Shown: positions 57,347 to 64,000 of the stretch, piece after piece | How the letters are laid out: every line of letters begins with the position of its first letter | How positions within the stretch are numbered: the stretch's first letter is position 1 | Origin: a virus | IMG/VR virus record: IMGVR_UViG_3300048914_000231 | Coordinates: 1 to 64,000 of that record | Length of the DNA: 64,000 nucleotides | Direction: 5' to 3' (one strand) | Position numbers and translations under genes: made by a program | Notes under the pieces: generated by a model | Told to the model about the DNA's origin: nothing | Database searches by the model: none | Seen by the model: the letters and a program-made list of their open reading frames with translations, nothing else

Positions 57347-57718
57347 TCAGGCCTGCGCCAGTTTGAAGGCGACGTCCCACAGTTTGGTTGGTCCGATACC
57401 GGAGTACCTGAACGTCATGTCGCCATCGAAACGCACCTGCCAGGTGGTCAGATTGACCGGATCGGTCCAGTCGAAGATTACCGCGCCGCCACCCACCGTG
57501 GCGTAGAAGTTCATCAGGGTGGTGCGGTCCGCGTCCGTGATGCCCTTGTAGCCGGTGGTGAAGGTCTTACGCGGCGTGCGGGTGTGGCGCGCGCGCGAGA
57601 CGACATAGCCACCTTCCATTTCGGACTTGATGGCCACGTCCTCGATCGCGATCGAGTACTGGGTGGAATCCTGGCCGCCTTTACCCAGGGCCAGGGTGGG
57701 GAATACCGGATTTGTCAT
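57347..57718 (-). CDS. M: Lambda M-like minor tail protein
   Basis: 123 residues. TRTPRKTFTTGYKGI, then TLMNFYATVGGGAVIFDWTD and WQVRFDGDMTFRY, ending WDVAFKLAQ, is the pattern of M/tip-barrel proteins that join tape measure and tip complex. Starts 3 nt after the tape measure stop. Confidence 0.75.
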   Translation of the reverse strand: MTNPVFPTLALGKGGQDSTQYSIAIEDVAIKSEMEGGYVVSRARHTRTPRKTFTTGYKGITDADRTTLMNFYATVGGGAVIFDWTDPVNLTTWQVRFDGDMTFRYSGIGPTKLWDVAFKLAQA

Positions 57719-57721
57719 AAA

Positions 57722-60700
57722 TTAACCTTTCAATGCGTCCTTCATGCCCGAGCGAAACGGACCCGGGGTGGTTACGGCCGACAGCACCACGTCCAGAACC
57801 ATCTGCTTGCCATCAAAGCGGGCGTTGCCCTGCTGGGCGTTGACCGGCGTGGACGTCTGGTTGATCACGTTGACCTGAACGTTGGCGCCGGCGGCCTGTG
57901 TGCTACCCTTCATCGTCACCGGAATCGAACGTCCGTCCGGCAGCGGGACGTAGGCTTCCGTGCCGGCTTCACCGTAGATCGCGACCTGCGGGCTGTTGGC
58001 CACGCCGCCGTTGGCGTACTTGCGCAACTGCAGCGGCCCCATACTCGTCATGATGCCGCCGTTGGCAAACATGAACTCGGCGACCGAGCCTGCCCCAACG
58101 CTGTTTTCCGCTGCCGTGGCACCGGCGGCCATGTCACCGCCGCCAAACAGGGAGCCCAAAAATCCACCGCCACTCACGCCAGACCCGCTTGTCATCAGCC
58201 GTTCGGCGAACATCTGCAGTGCCGGAATGGCCTGGCTGTAGATCGTGGTGCCCATCTGCATGGAGGCGCTGGCCGTGGTCTCGTCGGCGGTCACACGCTG
58301 GGCCGCCGCGGCCGTGGCCGCAACATCGCTGGCGCCCGTTTTGGCCATGCCGAACACGTTGGTCTTGAGCCAGTCGCCGCCGGCATCGGACAATTGTCTG
58401 AGCGGCTCGGCCAGCGCCTGTTTCAGTTTGGCCGAAGCGATCTCCATCAGCATTTTCTTGATGAAGTCCTTGACCGCCAGATGACCGGTATTGAGCGAGT
58501 CCACGATCATGCTGACAAAGCTGTCGGCCGCGTTGGCGCCAATCTGGTCGACCGCTCTGCCGACGTCCTGCCATTCGCGCGCCATTCTGGCGGTCGCGGA
58601 CTCCATCTGGCGCGCTTCCTGTTCCGCGCGCAGCCGGCGGCGCTCGTTATAGATGCGGTCGGTGTTGTCGCGGTCGCGCTGGTAATCCTCGTCGATGGCC
58701 AGCAGCATTTCGGTGCGCTGCTCCTCGGTCTCGATGCCGGATTCCTTGCCCAGTGTGGCGCCCGCGATCAGGCTGCGCTCCCTGGCGTACGTATCGTCCA
58801 GCGTCTTTTTGCGCATGTTCAGCTGCGCATCCTCGGCCGCGCGCTCGGCTTCCAGACGCAGGCGAATGCGCTCGCGCTCGGTATCGGCCAGTTCGGCCTT
58901 CGACTGGCGGTTCTTGTCCAGGTAGCCCAGCGCGAACGTATTGTTGTCGGCGCGCGCCTGGTTGAACAGGGCCATCCCCTTGGCGATATTCCACTTTTCG
59001 AACGCACTGGTGCCGGCGCCAAGACGCTGTTCGGCACGCTGCAGCTCCTTGTTCAATGCCTTGAATGCGTCGGTCTGCTTGGCGAGACCGCCATTTTCCA
59101 GCGTATTCATCGCTGAATTGGCTTCGTAGAGGGACGCAGCGACACGCTCGTTGGCAAACGTCACGGCCTTGATCTGCTCGTTGTAGAGCATGGCCTGATA
59201 GGTCTCATCCTTCAGCTGCCTGATTTTCGGATCGTCCGCGGCCGGATTCTTCGTCTTGTCGTGGTTGACCGAATAGTCGCCCGCCTTGCGCTTGCCCTCG
59301 ACCAGATCGATCGCCTCCTGGCGCAGGGTCTCCAGCGTCTCGCCGCCGGCCACCAGCGCATCCAGCTTGGTCTTGGCGGCGTTCATCTTGCCCTGTTCCT
59401 CATACAGGGCTTCGTTCAGCGGATCGCGGTCGCCGCGGCGCTTGCCGCTGGTGGCCGCGGCATTGTCGATGCGCGCGGTCAGTTTGTCGTTCGGCTTGTC
59501 CTTGGGTTCGGCGACTTTTTGCTCGACGCGCTTGTCCGGGGTCAGCCTGACCGGCTGGCGCTTCTTGCTCTCTTCCGTGATCAGGGTTGCATCGTAGCGA
59601 TGCTCGTTGATTGCCGAACGCCTGTCGATGTCGGCTTTCTTGCCGGCGTACTCCTCGTCGCTGTCCAGGTGTACCAGATGGCGTGCCCAGGCCATCAGAC
59701 CTTCGCCGCCCAGCGTCAGGCGACGCCAGTTCGCGATGATGTGGGTGATGGCGTTATCGATGCGCTCGCCGATCGTCAGCGTCATCGTACCGAACAGGTC
59801 GAACGAATCGAGCCAGTTGCCGATCACCGTGCCGATGTCAAACGCCAGCACGACGAGGCCAAACACCTTGAACACCTTGGTCAGCGCGGCAAAGGCGCTA
59901 CCGATGAGGCCGACACTACCGGCCGCGGCCGGGCCGACGCCAATCAGCGAGCGCAGCACACCCATCAGGCCGGTGGCACCGAACATCGACATGAAGCCCT
60001 TGACCGACAGCACGACACCGGCGAAGCCGGCACCGATCACGGACAGGGTCGCGGCCACCTGGTTGTTCTGGCCAAACTCGCGAAACATCATCACGACACG
60101 GCTGCCGAACTCCAGCAGCTTGGTCAGGGCCGGCAGGATCGTATCGCCGACGATGACCTTGAAATTGGTCAGCTGGGCGTTGAACTTCTGCATGTTGGCC
60201 GCGTAGCTGCCACCCAGGCGCTCGGCGGTCTTGTTGACGCCGTCGGCGCTGTTGATGGTTTGCGACTGGTGTTCAAGGCGCTCGCGCGCGGCTGGCGTGC
60301 CCACGGCGGTGACGGCGGTGACGGCCGACTGCGTGATGCCCAGGCGCTGCAGATACTGCTGGACCGCCAGCATCTGGTCCTGAACATTGTTCGGATCCAT
60401 GCCGTTCTTGTAGAAGCGCGCGCGGTTCTTCTGCGTGTAGGCGACGATCTGCGGCACCATGTCCTGAATCGCACGCACCGGGTCGCGCAGCCACAGATCG
60501 ACGTTCTTGAAGCTGCCGTTCTTGGCGTCCTTGAGCACGCCGGCGTCATCCTTCGACAGGTCCAGGCCGCTCTCGTCGAGAATGCCGGCGCCGATCGTTT
60601 CCTGAACCGCCTTGTTCGACTTGGTCTTGCCGGTGGCATAGGCCTGCATCATCTTGATGATGGTGCCGACGGTCGACACGCCGCCGCCCGAGCCGCCATC

Positions 60701-62275
60701 GCCGCCCGAGACCTTGAACTGGTCGATCAGGCCGACGAGATTGACCAGGCCTGCATCCGACAGCATGTTGGCGCCCGAGCCGACGCGACGCAGTGCGTTT
60801 TCCATGTCGGCCAGGTTGACCTTGCCGGCGGTGCCGATCATCGACTTGTTGAGCACGTCGAAGGTCTTGAGCATCGCGTCCGGATCGGCCGTCTGCTGGC
60901 GCATTTCGGTCACGCCGTAGATGTTGCGCAGCGTGGACTGCAGGTCGCCGTGGCCGGCGCCGAGCAGCTCCATGTTGTTGGCGGCCGAGATCGCGGCCGG
61001 CAGGGTCGCGTCGATCACGCTTTCGTGGTTGTAGCCGAGCGACGAGATCGCCGACATCTTCGACTTGATCGCGTCCTTGGTCGAAACGACCCCCAGCTGG
61101 TCGCTGATCCTTTGCGCGTCCGCAAACAGCTTGTCTTCCTGAACCTTGGGCAGGTTCAGCGCCTGCACCATGATGCGCGCGCGCTGGTCATCGTCGGCCT
61201 CGCCGACCGACCTGCCGATACCCTGCTCGATCTTGGCGCCGGCATACATCTGCGCCATGCCGCGCCACATGTCGGCGATCATCTTGGCCTGGGCACGCTG
61301 TTCTTCCAGTTCCTGACGCTGGATGCGACGACGTTCTGCCGACGCCTCGCGCGCGGCGCGCAGGCGTTCTGCCTCCGCCTGACGGGCGGCGCGGACCTTT
61401 TCGGCCTCCGCCGTGCGCACGTCGCGCGCCTCTTCTTCGGCGTAGACCTTTTTCTGGCGCGCGAAGTCGGCAGCATTCTTGGCGGCGTCGCGCGCGGCCT
61501 GGGCTTCGCGCCGCGCGGCCATTTCACGAATGCGCGCGATTTCCGCGTCGTTACCCTTGCCGACGGCTTTCGACACCCGGTCCATCTGCAGTTTGGCTTC
61601 AACGTTGCGCAGAATCGCCTGACGCTCGGCATCCAGCGACGAGATCGAGGAAATGCGCGCGGCCTGGGCCGTGCGGGTGCTGGCGATCAGGGCGTCGGTG
61701 GCGGCGATTTCGCGCCGTACCAGTTCGGCGTTCGCGTTCAGGCGTGCAGCCTCGCCCTCGTAGCCGGTAGCGGTGGCGCCGGAACCAGCCTTCTTGCTGC
61801 GACGCGCCTTTTCGGCGGCCAGTTCCGCGGCCATTGCCTCGGCGCGCATCTGCGACTCCAGCTTGCGCAGTTCGGCATGGGTCTTGATGCGCGAATCGAG
61901 CAGCTTCTTGTTGGAGTCGATTTCGTTTTCGAGCACCTTGAGCTTGGCGTCAATCTGCGCGGTCGCGGCAGCCTTGGCCTGGGTCGCGGCGTCCTTGACG
62001 CCCTTGCTGATGCTGGACATGCCACCCAGCAGATTTTTCTGCAACGACTCGACGGTCGTTGCCAGCGATTTGGACAGCGAGGCGAAGCCGTTGGCGAAGC
62101 CGGACATGCCGCTGGACATATCCTTCAGGCCGCCTTCAACCTTGCTGGTGGATTTGGTAAGGCCGTCCAGCTGACCGGACAGGCCTTTCACCTCTTCCTG
62201 ATTCTTGCGGACCTTGACGCTGAATCCGCTGTCGTCCATCGAGAGAACGACCTTGATTTCCTTACCGATCGGCAT
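57722..62275 (-). CDS. H: Tape measure protein (1517 aa)
   Basis: Sets tail length and is injected with DNA. N-terminus KVVLSMDDSGFSVKVRKNQE, LSGQLDGLTKSTSKVEGGL is typical of tape measures; long Ala/Arg/Glu-rich coiled coils (about 130-340), an Ala/Gly-rich hydrophobic centre (about 740-800: FAGVVLSVKGFMSMFG, GSVGLIGSAFAALTKVFKVF) and further coiled coil (about 980-1220). A minor Gly-rich C-terminus ends in a beta domain. Size predicts a tail of roughly 220 nm by the usual 0.15 nm per residue rule. Directly after the GT chaperone. Confidence 0.93.
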   Translation of the reverse strand: MPIGKEIKVVLSMDDSGFSVKVRKNQEEVKGLSGQLDGLTKSTSKVEGGLKDMSSGMSGFANGFASLSKSLATTVESLQKNLLGGMSSISKGVKDAATQAKAAATAQIDAKLKVLENEIDSNKKLLDSRIKTHAELRKLESQMRAEAMAAELAAEKARRSKKAGSGATATGYEGEAARLNANAELVRREIAATDALIASTRTAQAARISSISSLDAERQAILRNVEAKLQMDRVSKAVGKGNDAEIARIREMAARREAQAARDAAKNAADFARQKKVYAEEEARDVRTAEAEKVRAARQAEAERLRAAREASAERRRIQRQELEEQRAQAKMIADMWRGMAQMYAGAKIEQGIGRSVGEADDDQRARIMVQALNLPKVQEDKLFADAQRISDQLGVVSTKDAIKSKMSAISSLGYNHESVIDATLPAAISAANNMELLGAGHGDLQSTLRNIYGVTEMRQQTADPDAMLKTFDVLNKSMIGTAGKVNLADMENALRRVGSGANMLSDAGLVNLVGLIDQFKVSGGDGGSGGGVSTVGTIIKMMQAYATGKTKSNKAVQETIGAGILDESGLDLSKDDAGVLKDAKNGSFKNVDLWLRDPVRAIQDMVPQIVAYTQKNRARFYKNGMDPNNVQDQMLAVQQYLQRLGITQSAVTAVTAVGTPAARERLEHQSQTINSADGVNKTAERLGGSYAANMQKFNAQLTNFKVIVGDTILPALTKLLEFGSRVVMMFREFGQNNQVAATLSVIGAGFAGVVLSVKGFMSMFGATGLMGVLRSLIGVGPAAAGSVGLIGSAFAALTKVFKVFGLVVLAFDIGTVIGNWLDSFDLFGTMTLTIGERIDNAITHIIANWRRLTLGGEGLMAWARHLVHLDSDEEYAGKKADIDRRSAINEHRYDATLITEESKKRQPVRLTPDKRVEQKVAEPKDKPNDKLTARIDNAAATSGKRRGDRDPLNEALYEEQGKMNAAKTKLDALVAGGETLETLRQEAIDLVEGKRKAGDYSVNHDKTKNPAADDPKIRQLKDETYQAMLYNEQIKAVTFANERVAASLYEANSAMNTLENGGLAKQTDAFKALNKELQRAEQRLGAGTSAFEKWNIAKGMALFNQARADNNTFALGYLDKNRQSKAELADTERERIRLRLEAERAAEDAQLNMRKKTLDDTYARERSLIAGATLGKESGIETEEQRTEMLLAIDEDYQRDRDNTDRIYNERRRLRAEQEARQMESATARMAREWQDVGRAVDQIGANAADSFVSMIVDSLNTGHLAVKDFIKKMLMEIASAKLKQALAEPLRQLSDAGGDWLKTNVFGMAKTGASDVAATAAAAQRVTADETTASASMQMGTTIYSQAIPALQMFAERLMTSGSGVSGGGFLGSLFGGGDMAAGATAAENSVGAGSVAEFMFANGGIMTSMGPLQLRKYANGGVANSPQVAIYGEAGTEAYVPLPDGRSIPVTMKGSTQAAGANVQVNVINQTSTPVNAQQGNARFDGKQMVLDVVLSAVTTPGPFRSGMKDALKG

Positions 62276-62290
62276 GCCTACCTCAAAAAG

Positions 62291-62949
62291 TTACTGGCCT
62301 GTGTTCTGGCCCGCCATCCTCTTGAGTTCGGCGAACCCATCTTCGTCGCGACGTGCGAGCATTGGATTGACCTCGTCATCCATGCGCACGATGGTGCCGG
62401 CTTCCAGCACCAGAGCCTGCCTGAGAGTCGCAACATTCTCCGGCGTGCCTTGTGAAACCATACTGAGCGTCAGACGCCGCTGATCGTCCCTGGCTTCGAT
62501 TCGGTCGATGTTCCGGTTCATGGCCCAGAACGTTTTCAGGGGCAGTGCGCGGATTGCGTCAAACCCCATGCCGTAGTAACCCATCACCCGACAGAAGAAG
62601 AACCCGAAATCGAGCTCCTCTACCTGCCGGTCTTCTACTTTCCCGCTTCGTCGGCGACTTCCTCGGCGCCCTCGACATCGGCACCGCGCACGAATTCGGC
62701 GATCTGGTTGAGTTGCTCCAGCGTATATTTCCTCAGCTTCTCTTCCTTGAGCGTCGGCACCAGGCGCAGGATGGTCTTGACCGTGAAGCGCACCTGCGCT
62801 TCGACATCCTCGTGATCCATGGCCTTGACCGCCATCGTGGTCTCGATGAACGCATCGACGTCGATGCTGTTGATGGCGTGATCGACGCCGTCGACCTTCA
62901 GGAAGCGGCCCGTGGCGGGAGTGAATTTGTCCAGGTCGAGAAATTTCAT
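62291..62949 (-). CDS. GT: Tail assembly chaperone GT, made by -1 frameshift
   Basis: Fusion of the G frame (62949-62638) with the T frame (62638-62291) by -1 slippage on GGGAAAG at 62644-62638, three bases before the G stop codon. The product has 104 + 115 = 219 residues. After the slip the frame reads VEDRQVEELDFGFFF and on without a stop into FDAIRALPLKTFWAMNRNID. The T part has no good start of its own. G and GT together chaperone the tape measure, encoded next. Confidence 0.9.
62635..62949 (-). CDS. G: Tail assembly chaperone G
   Basis: 104 residues, acidic at both ends, helical centre (AQVRFTVKTILRLVP, LRKYTLEQLNQIAEFV). Position between major tail and tape measure genes, and the slippery heptamer near its end, identify it. 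AAGGAG lies before ATG 62949. The slippage yields GT as a minor product. Confidence 0.9.
   Translation of the reverse strand: MKFLDLDKFTPATGRFLKVDGVDHAINSIDVDAFIETTMAVKAMDHEDVEAQVRFTVKTILRLVPTLKEEKLRKYTLEQLNQIAEFVRGADVEGAEEVADEAGK
62638..62644 (-). promoter_or_regulatory. Slippery heptamer GGGAAAG for -1 frameshift
   Basis: In the G frame it reads G-GGA-AAG followed by the TAG stop, an exact X-XXY-YYZ site, and the same heptamer as lambda G/T. The -1 frame stays open through 62291. Confidence 0.92.
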
Positions 62950-63007
62950 GATGTCTCCTTGGGAGGATCAGCCCCGCCAGGGAGGCGGGGCTTGGGTTGC
63001 CGGCCGG

Positions 63008-63850
63008 TTACTGGCCGATGTAGAACAGCTTGTTGGTGGTCGGGTCCGGGTAGGCCTTGAACTCGGCGTTGAACACGCGCTCGTCTTCCAGCTTGTACGC
63101 GAACGTCAGTGCGCCCGACGAAGCGGCCAGCGGAATGACAAAGTCGTCCGACTTGTCGTTGTCGGCCTTGCCCAGCGGGTGCAGGCGCAGTTCCTTGGCG
63201 ATCGACAGCAGGTCGATGCCGATACCGGTCGACACGTCCACGCGCGCGGCGGTGACGGCAGTGCCGCCCGACAGGGTGGCGCCAGACACGGTGACCGATG
63301 CGCCGGCGGTGCCGGTTGCGATCGTGAAGGCGTTGCCGGCGGTGCCGCGCAGGTCGTAGGTCACGGTGACGATGTTGGCTGCAGCGACGTAGTTGGCCAG
63401 GGCGATGGCCGGCACGCTCGACGCGTTCAGCACGGTGGCCAGGTTGGCTGCGGTGACGGCGGTGGTGCCGCCGATGGTGACGTCCAGCGGGCCGGCGGCG
63501 GCGGTCTTGAACGTGACCGTCTGGCCGTTGATCGTGATCGTCTGGCCGTTGGTCGGCTGGGTCGCGATGGTGACGGTGCCGGTTGCGAACACGCCGTCCG
63601 AGGTCAGGGTTGCGCCCGGCATCGTGGCCACGAGGTTGTCCAGCGTGGTTTCAGCCAGCGGGGCCTTCACGGTGCACTGGCGGCCCATGATGTATTCGTT
63701 GATCGGGGTCTTGCCGAACTGGTCGACGTTGACCTCGTGGGTGTCGGTTTTCACCTCCACCTCGACGCCACCCTTGGTGTAGCCGAGATCCGTTCCGTTG
63801 AACAGAACGCGGCACACGCCAAGCTTGACGTTTTTAGTATCGCTTGCCAT
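63008..63850 (-). CDS. Major tail tube protein with Ig-like insert (280 aa)
   Basis: GVCRVLFNGTDLGYTKGGVEV, VKTDTHEVNVDQFGKTPINEY and GRQCTVKAPLAET are typical of siphoviral tail tube proteins; ending FNAEFKAYPDPTTNKLFYIGQ. Residues about 85-190 hold an extra module (GQTITINGQTVTFKT, TAANLATVLN, GNAFTIATGT), probably displayed on the tube surface, similar to one in the 662-residue tail protein. Located upstream of G/GT as expected. AAGGAG precedes ATG 63850, within the palindrome CCTTTGCAAAGG. Confidence 0.88.
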   Translation of the reverse strand: MASDTKNVKLGVCRVLFNGTDLGYTKGGVEVEVKTDTHEVNVDQFGKTPINEYIMGRQCTVKAPLAETTLDNLVATMPGATLTSDGVFATGTVTIATQPTNGQTITINGQTVTFKTAAAGPLDVTIGGTTAVTAANLATVLNASSVPAIALANYVAAANIVTVTYDLRGTAGNAFTIATGTAGASVTVSGATLSGGTAVTAARVDVSTGIGIDLLSIAKELRLHPLGKADNDKSDDFVIPLAASSGALTFAYKLEDERVFNAEFKAYPDPTTNKLFYIGQ

Positions 63851-63868
63851 CTAAAACTCCTTTGCAAA

Positions 63869-63888
63869 GGTATAAGTCAGTACTGACT
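63869..63888 (-). promoter_or_regulatory. Operator palindrome upstream of major tail gene
   Basis: Perfect AGTCAGTACTGACT (63875-63888). On the minus strand it abuts TATACC (63874-63869), a weak -10 in the class A position; a TATATT also lies 6 bp upstream of the operator (63899-63894). Which box is used cannot be told. Confidence 0.65.
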
Positions 63889-63919
63889 GACGGAATATAT
63901 CACAAAAGTGGACAGTTTC

Positions 63920-64000
63920 CTACATGAAGTCACGCAGAATGTCCACCAGTTCCGCATCAATGGTGGCGTCGATTTCCGCTTCCACCGCACGGTCCATGAA
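63920..64000 (-). CDS. Partial CDS, C-terminal end only
   Basis: The last 26 codons of a gene entering from the right: acidic (AEIDATIDAELVDILRDF), stop TAG at 63922-63920. In siphoviruses the gene before the major tail protein is usually a tail completion or terminator protein, but too little is visible to say. Confidence 0.55.
   Translation of the reverse strand, partial: FMDRAVEAEIDATIDAELVDILRDFM

Noticed and set aside
59261-62455. 1064-residue plus-strand open frame
   Set aside because: It lies opposite the tape measure gene, is His/Gly/Arg/Leu-rich with no domain, and has no ribosome site. It arises from GC-rich codon use on the other strand.
716-63888. Repeated palindromes as a CRISPR array or REP-type elements
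   Set aside because: Copies are kilobases apart, 14 bp long, and tied to promoters; there are no regular spacers.

Overview
This window is part of a high-GC double-stranded DNA phage genome, almost certainly a long-tailed siphovirus of a Gram-negative host. The tail genes (tape measure, G/GT chaperone with a programmed frameshift, lambda L-, K- and J-like tip proteins) indicate a siphovirus, and the overlapping Rz/Rz1 spanin pair requires an outer membrane. Base composition would suit a betaproteobacterial host, but nothing here proves it. Both ends cut through genes (a ribonucleotide reductase gene on the left, a gene just upstream of the major tail protein on the right), so the genome is larger than 64 kb. 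No tRNA, rRNA, insertion sequence, integrase or CRISPR array was seen.

Layout. All genes but one run on the minus strand, packed with ATGA, TGATG or TAATG overlaps. Reading in the direction of transcription (high to low coordinates): 64000-56289 major tail protein, G/GT chaperone, tape measure and tail-tip genes; 56317-38214 J-like tip protein and a long cluster of fibre, receptor-binding and accessory tail genes, including an 1878-residue protein ending in a Hint (intein-like) domain; 38104-36309 lysis cassette (coiled-coil membrane protein, GH19 endolysin, putative holin, Rz/Rz1); 36218-35457 PhoH; 35324-26548 replication genes (Hfq-like protein, DnaB-like helicase, primase, ATP-dependent ligase) with small unknown genes; 26381-25929 the only plus-strand gene, an XRE-type DNA-binding protein; 25626-19152 a CobT/CobS-like VWA and AAA+ pair, a GIY-YIG endonuclease and a protein with only sigma-70 region 2; 19135-1 a DNA polymerase III alpha with a fused uracil-DNA-glycosylase-like domain, then a T4-like recombination set (UvsY-like mediator, gp32-like ssDNA-binding protein, flap nuclease, RecA/UvsX, gp47/gp46, RuvC) and nrdA.

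The most striking signal is regulatory. A 14-bp inverted repeat, AGTCA-N4-TGACT, occurs 12 times perfectly and about 8 times in degenerate form. Every copy lies between genes or across a gene end, and nearly all sit at a recognisable minus-strand promoter. In one class the right half-site directly abuts a TATAAT-like -10 box. In a second class a -35/-10 pair with a conserved spacer core is flanked by the same repeat. Degenerate copies lie at the divergent control region of the lone plus-strand XRE gene, which is the natural candidate for the cognate regulator. The phage thus seems to run its genes through a dispersed operator network, possibly together with its own region-2-only sigma-like protein and an Hfq-like RNA chaperone.

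Four free-standing homing-type endonucleases (three HNH or HNH-like, one GIY-YIG) lie between core genes. One has duplicated the 3' end of its upstream neighbour, apparently preserving the translational start of the gene below.
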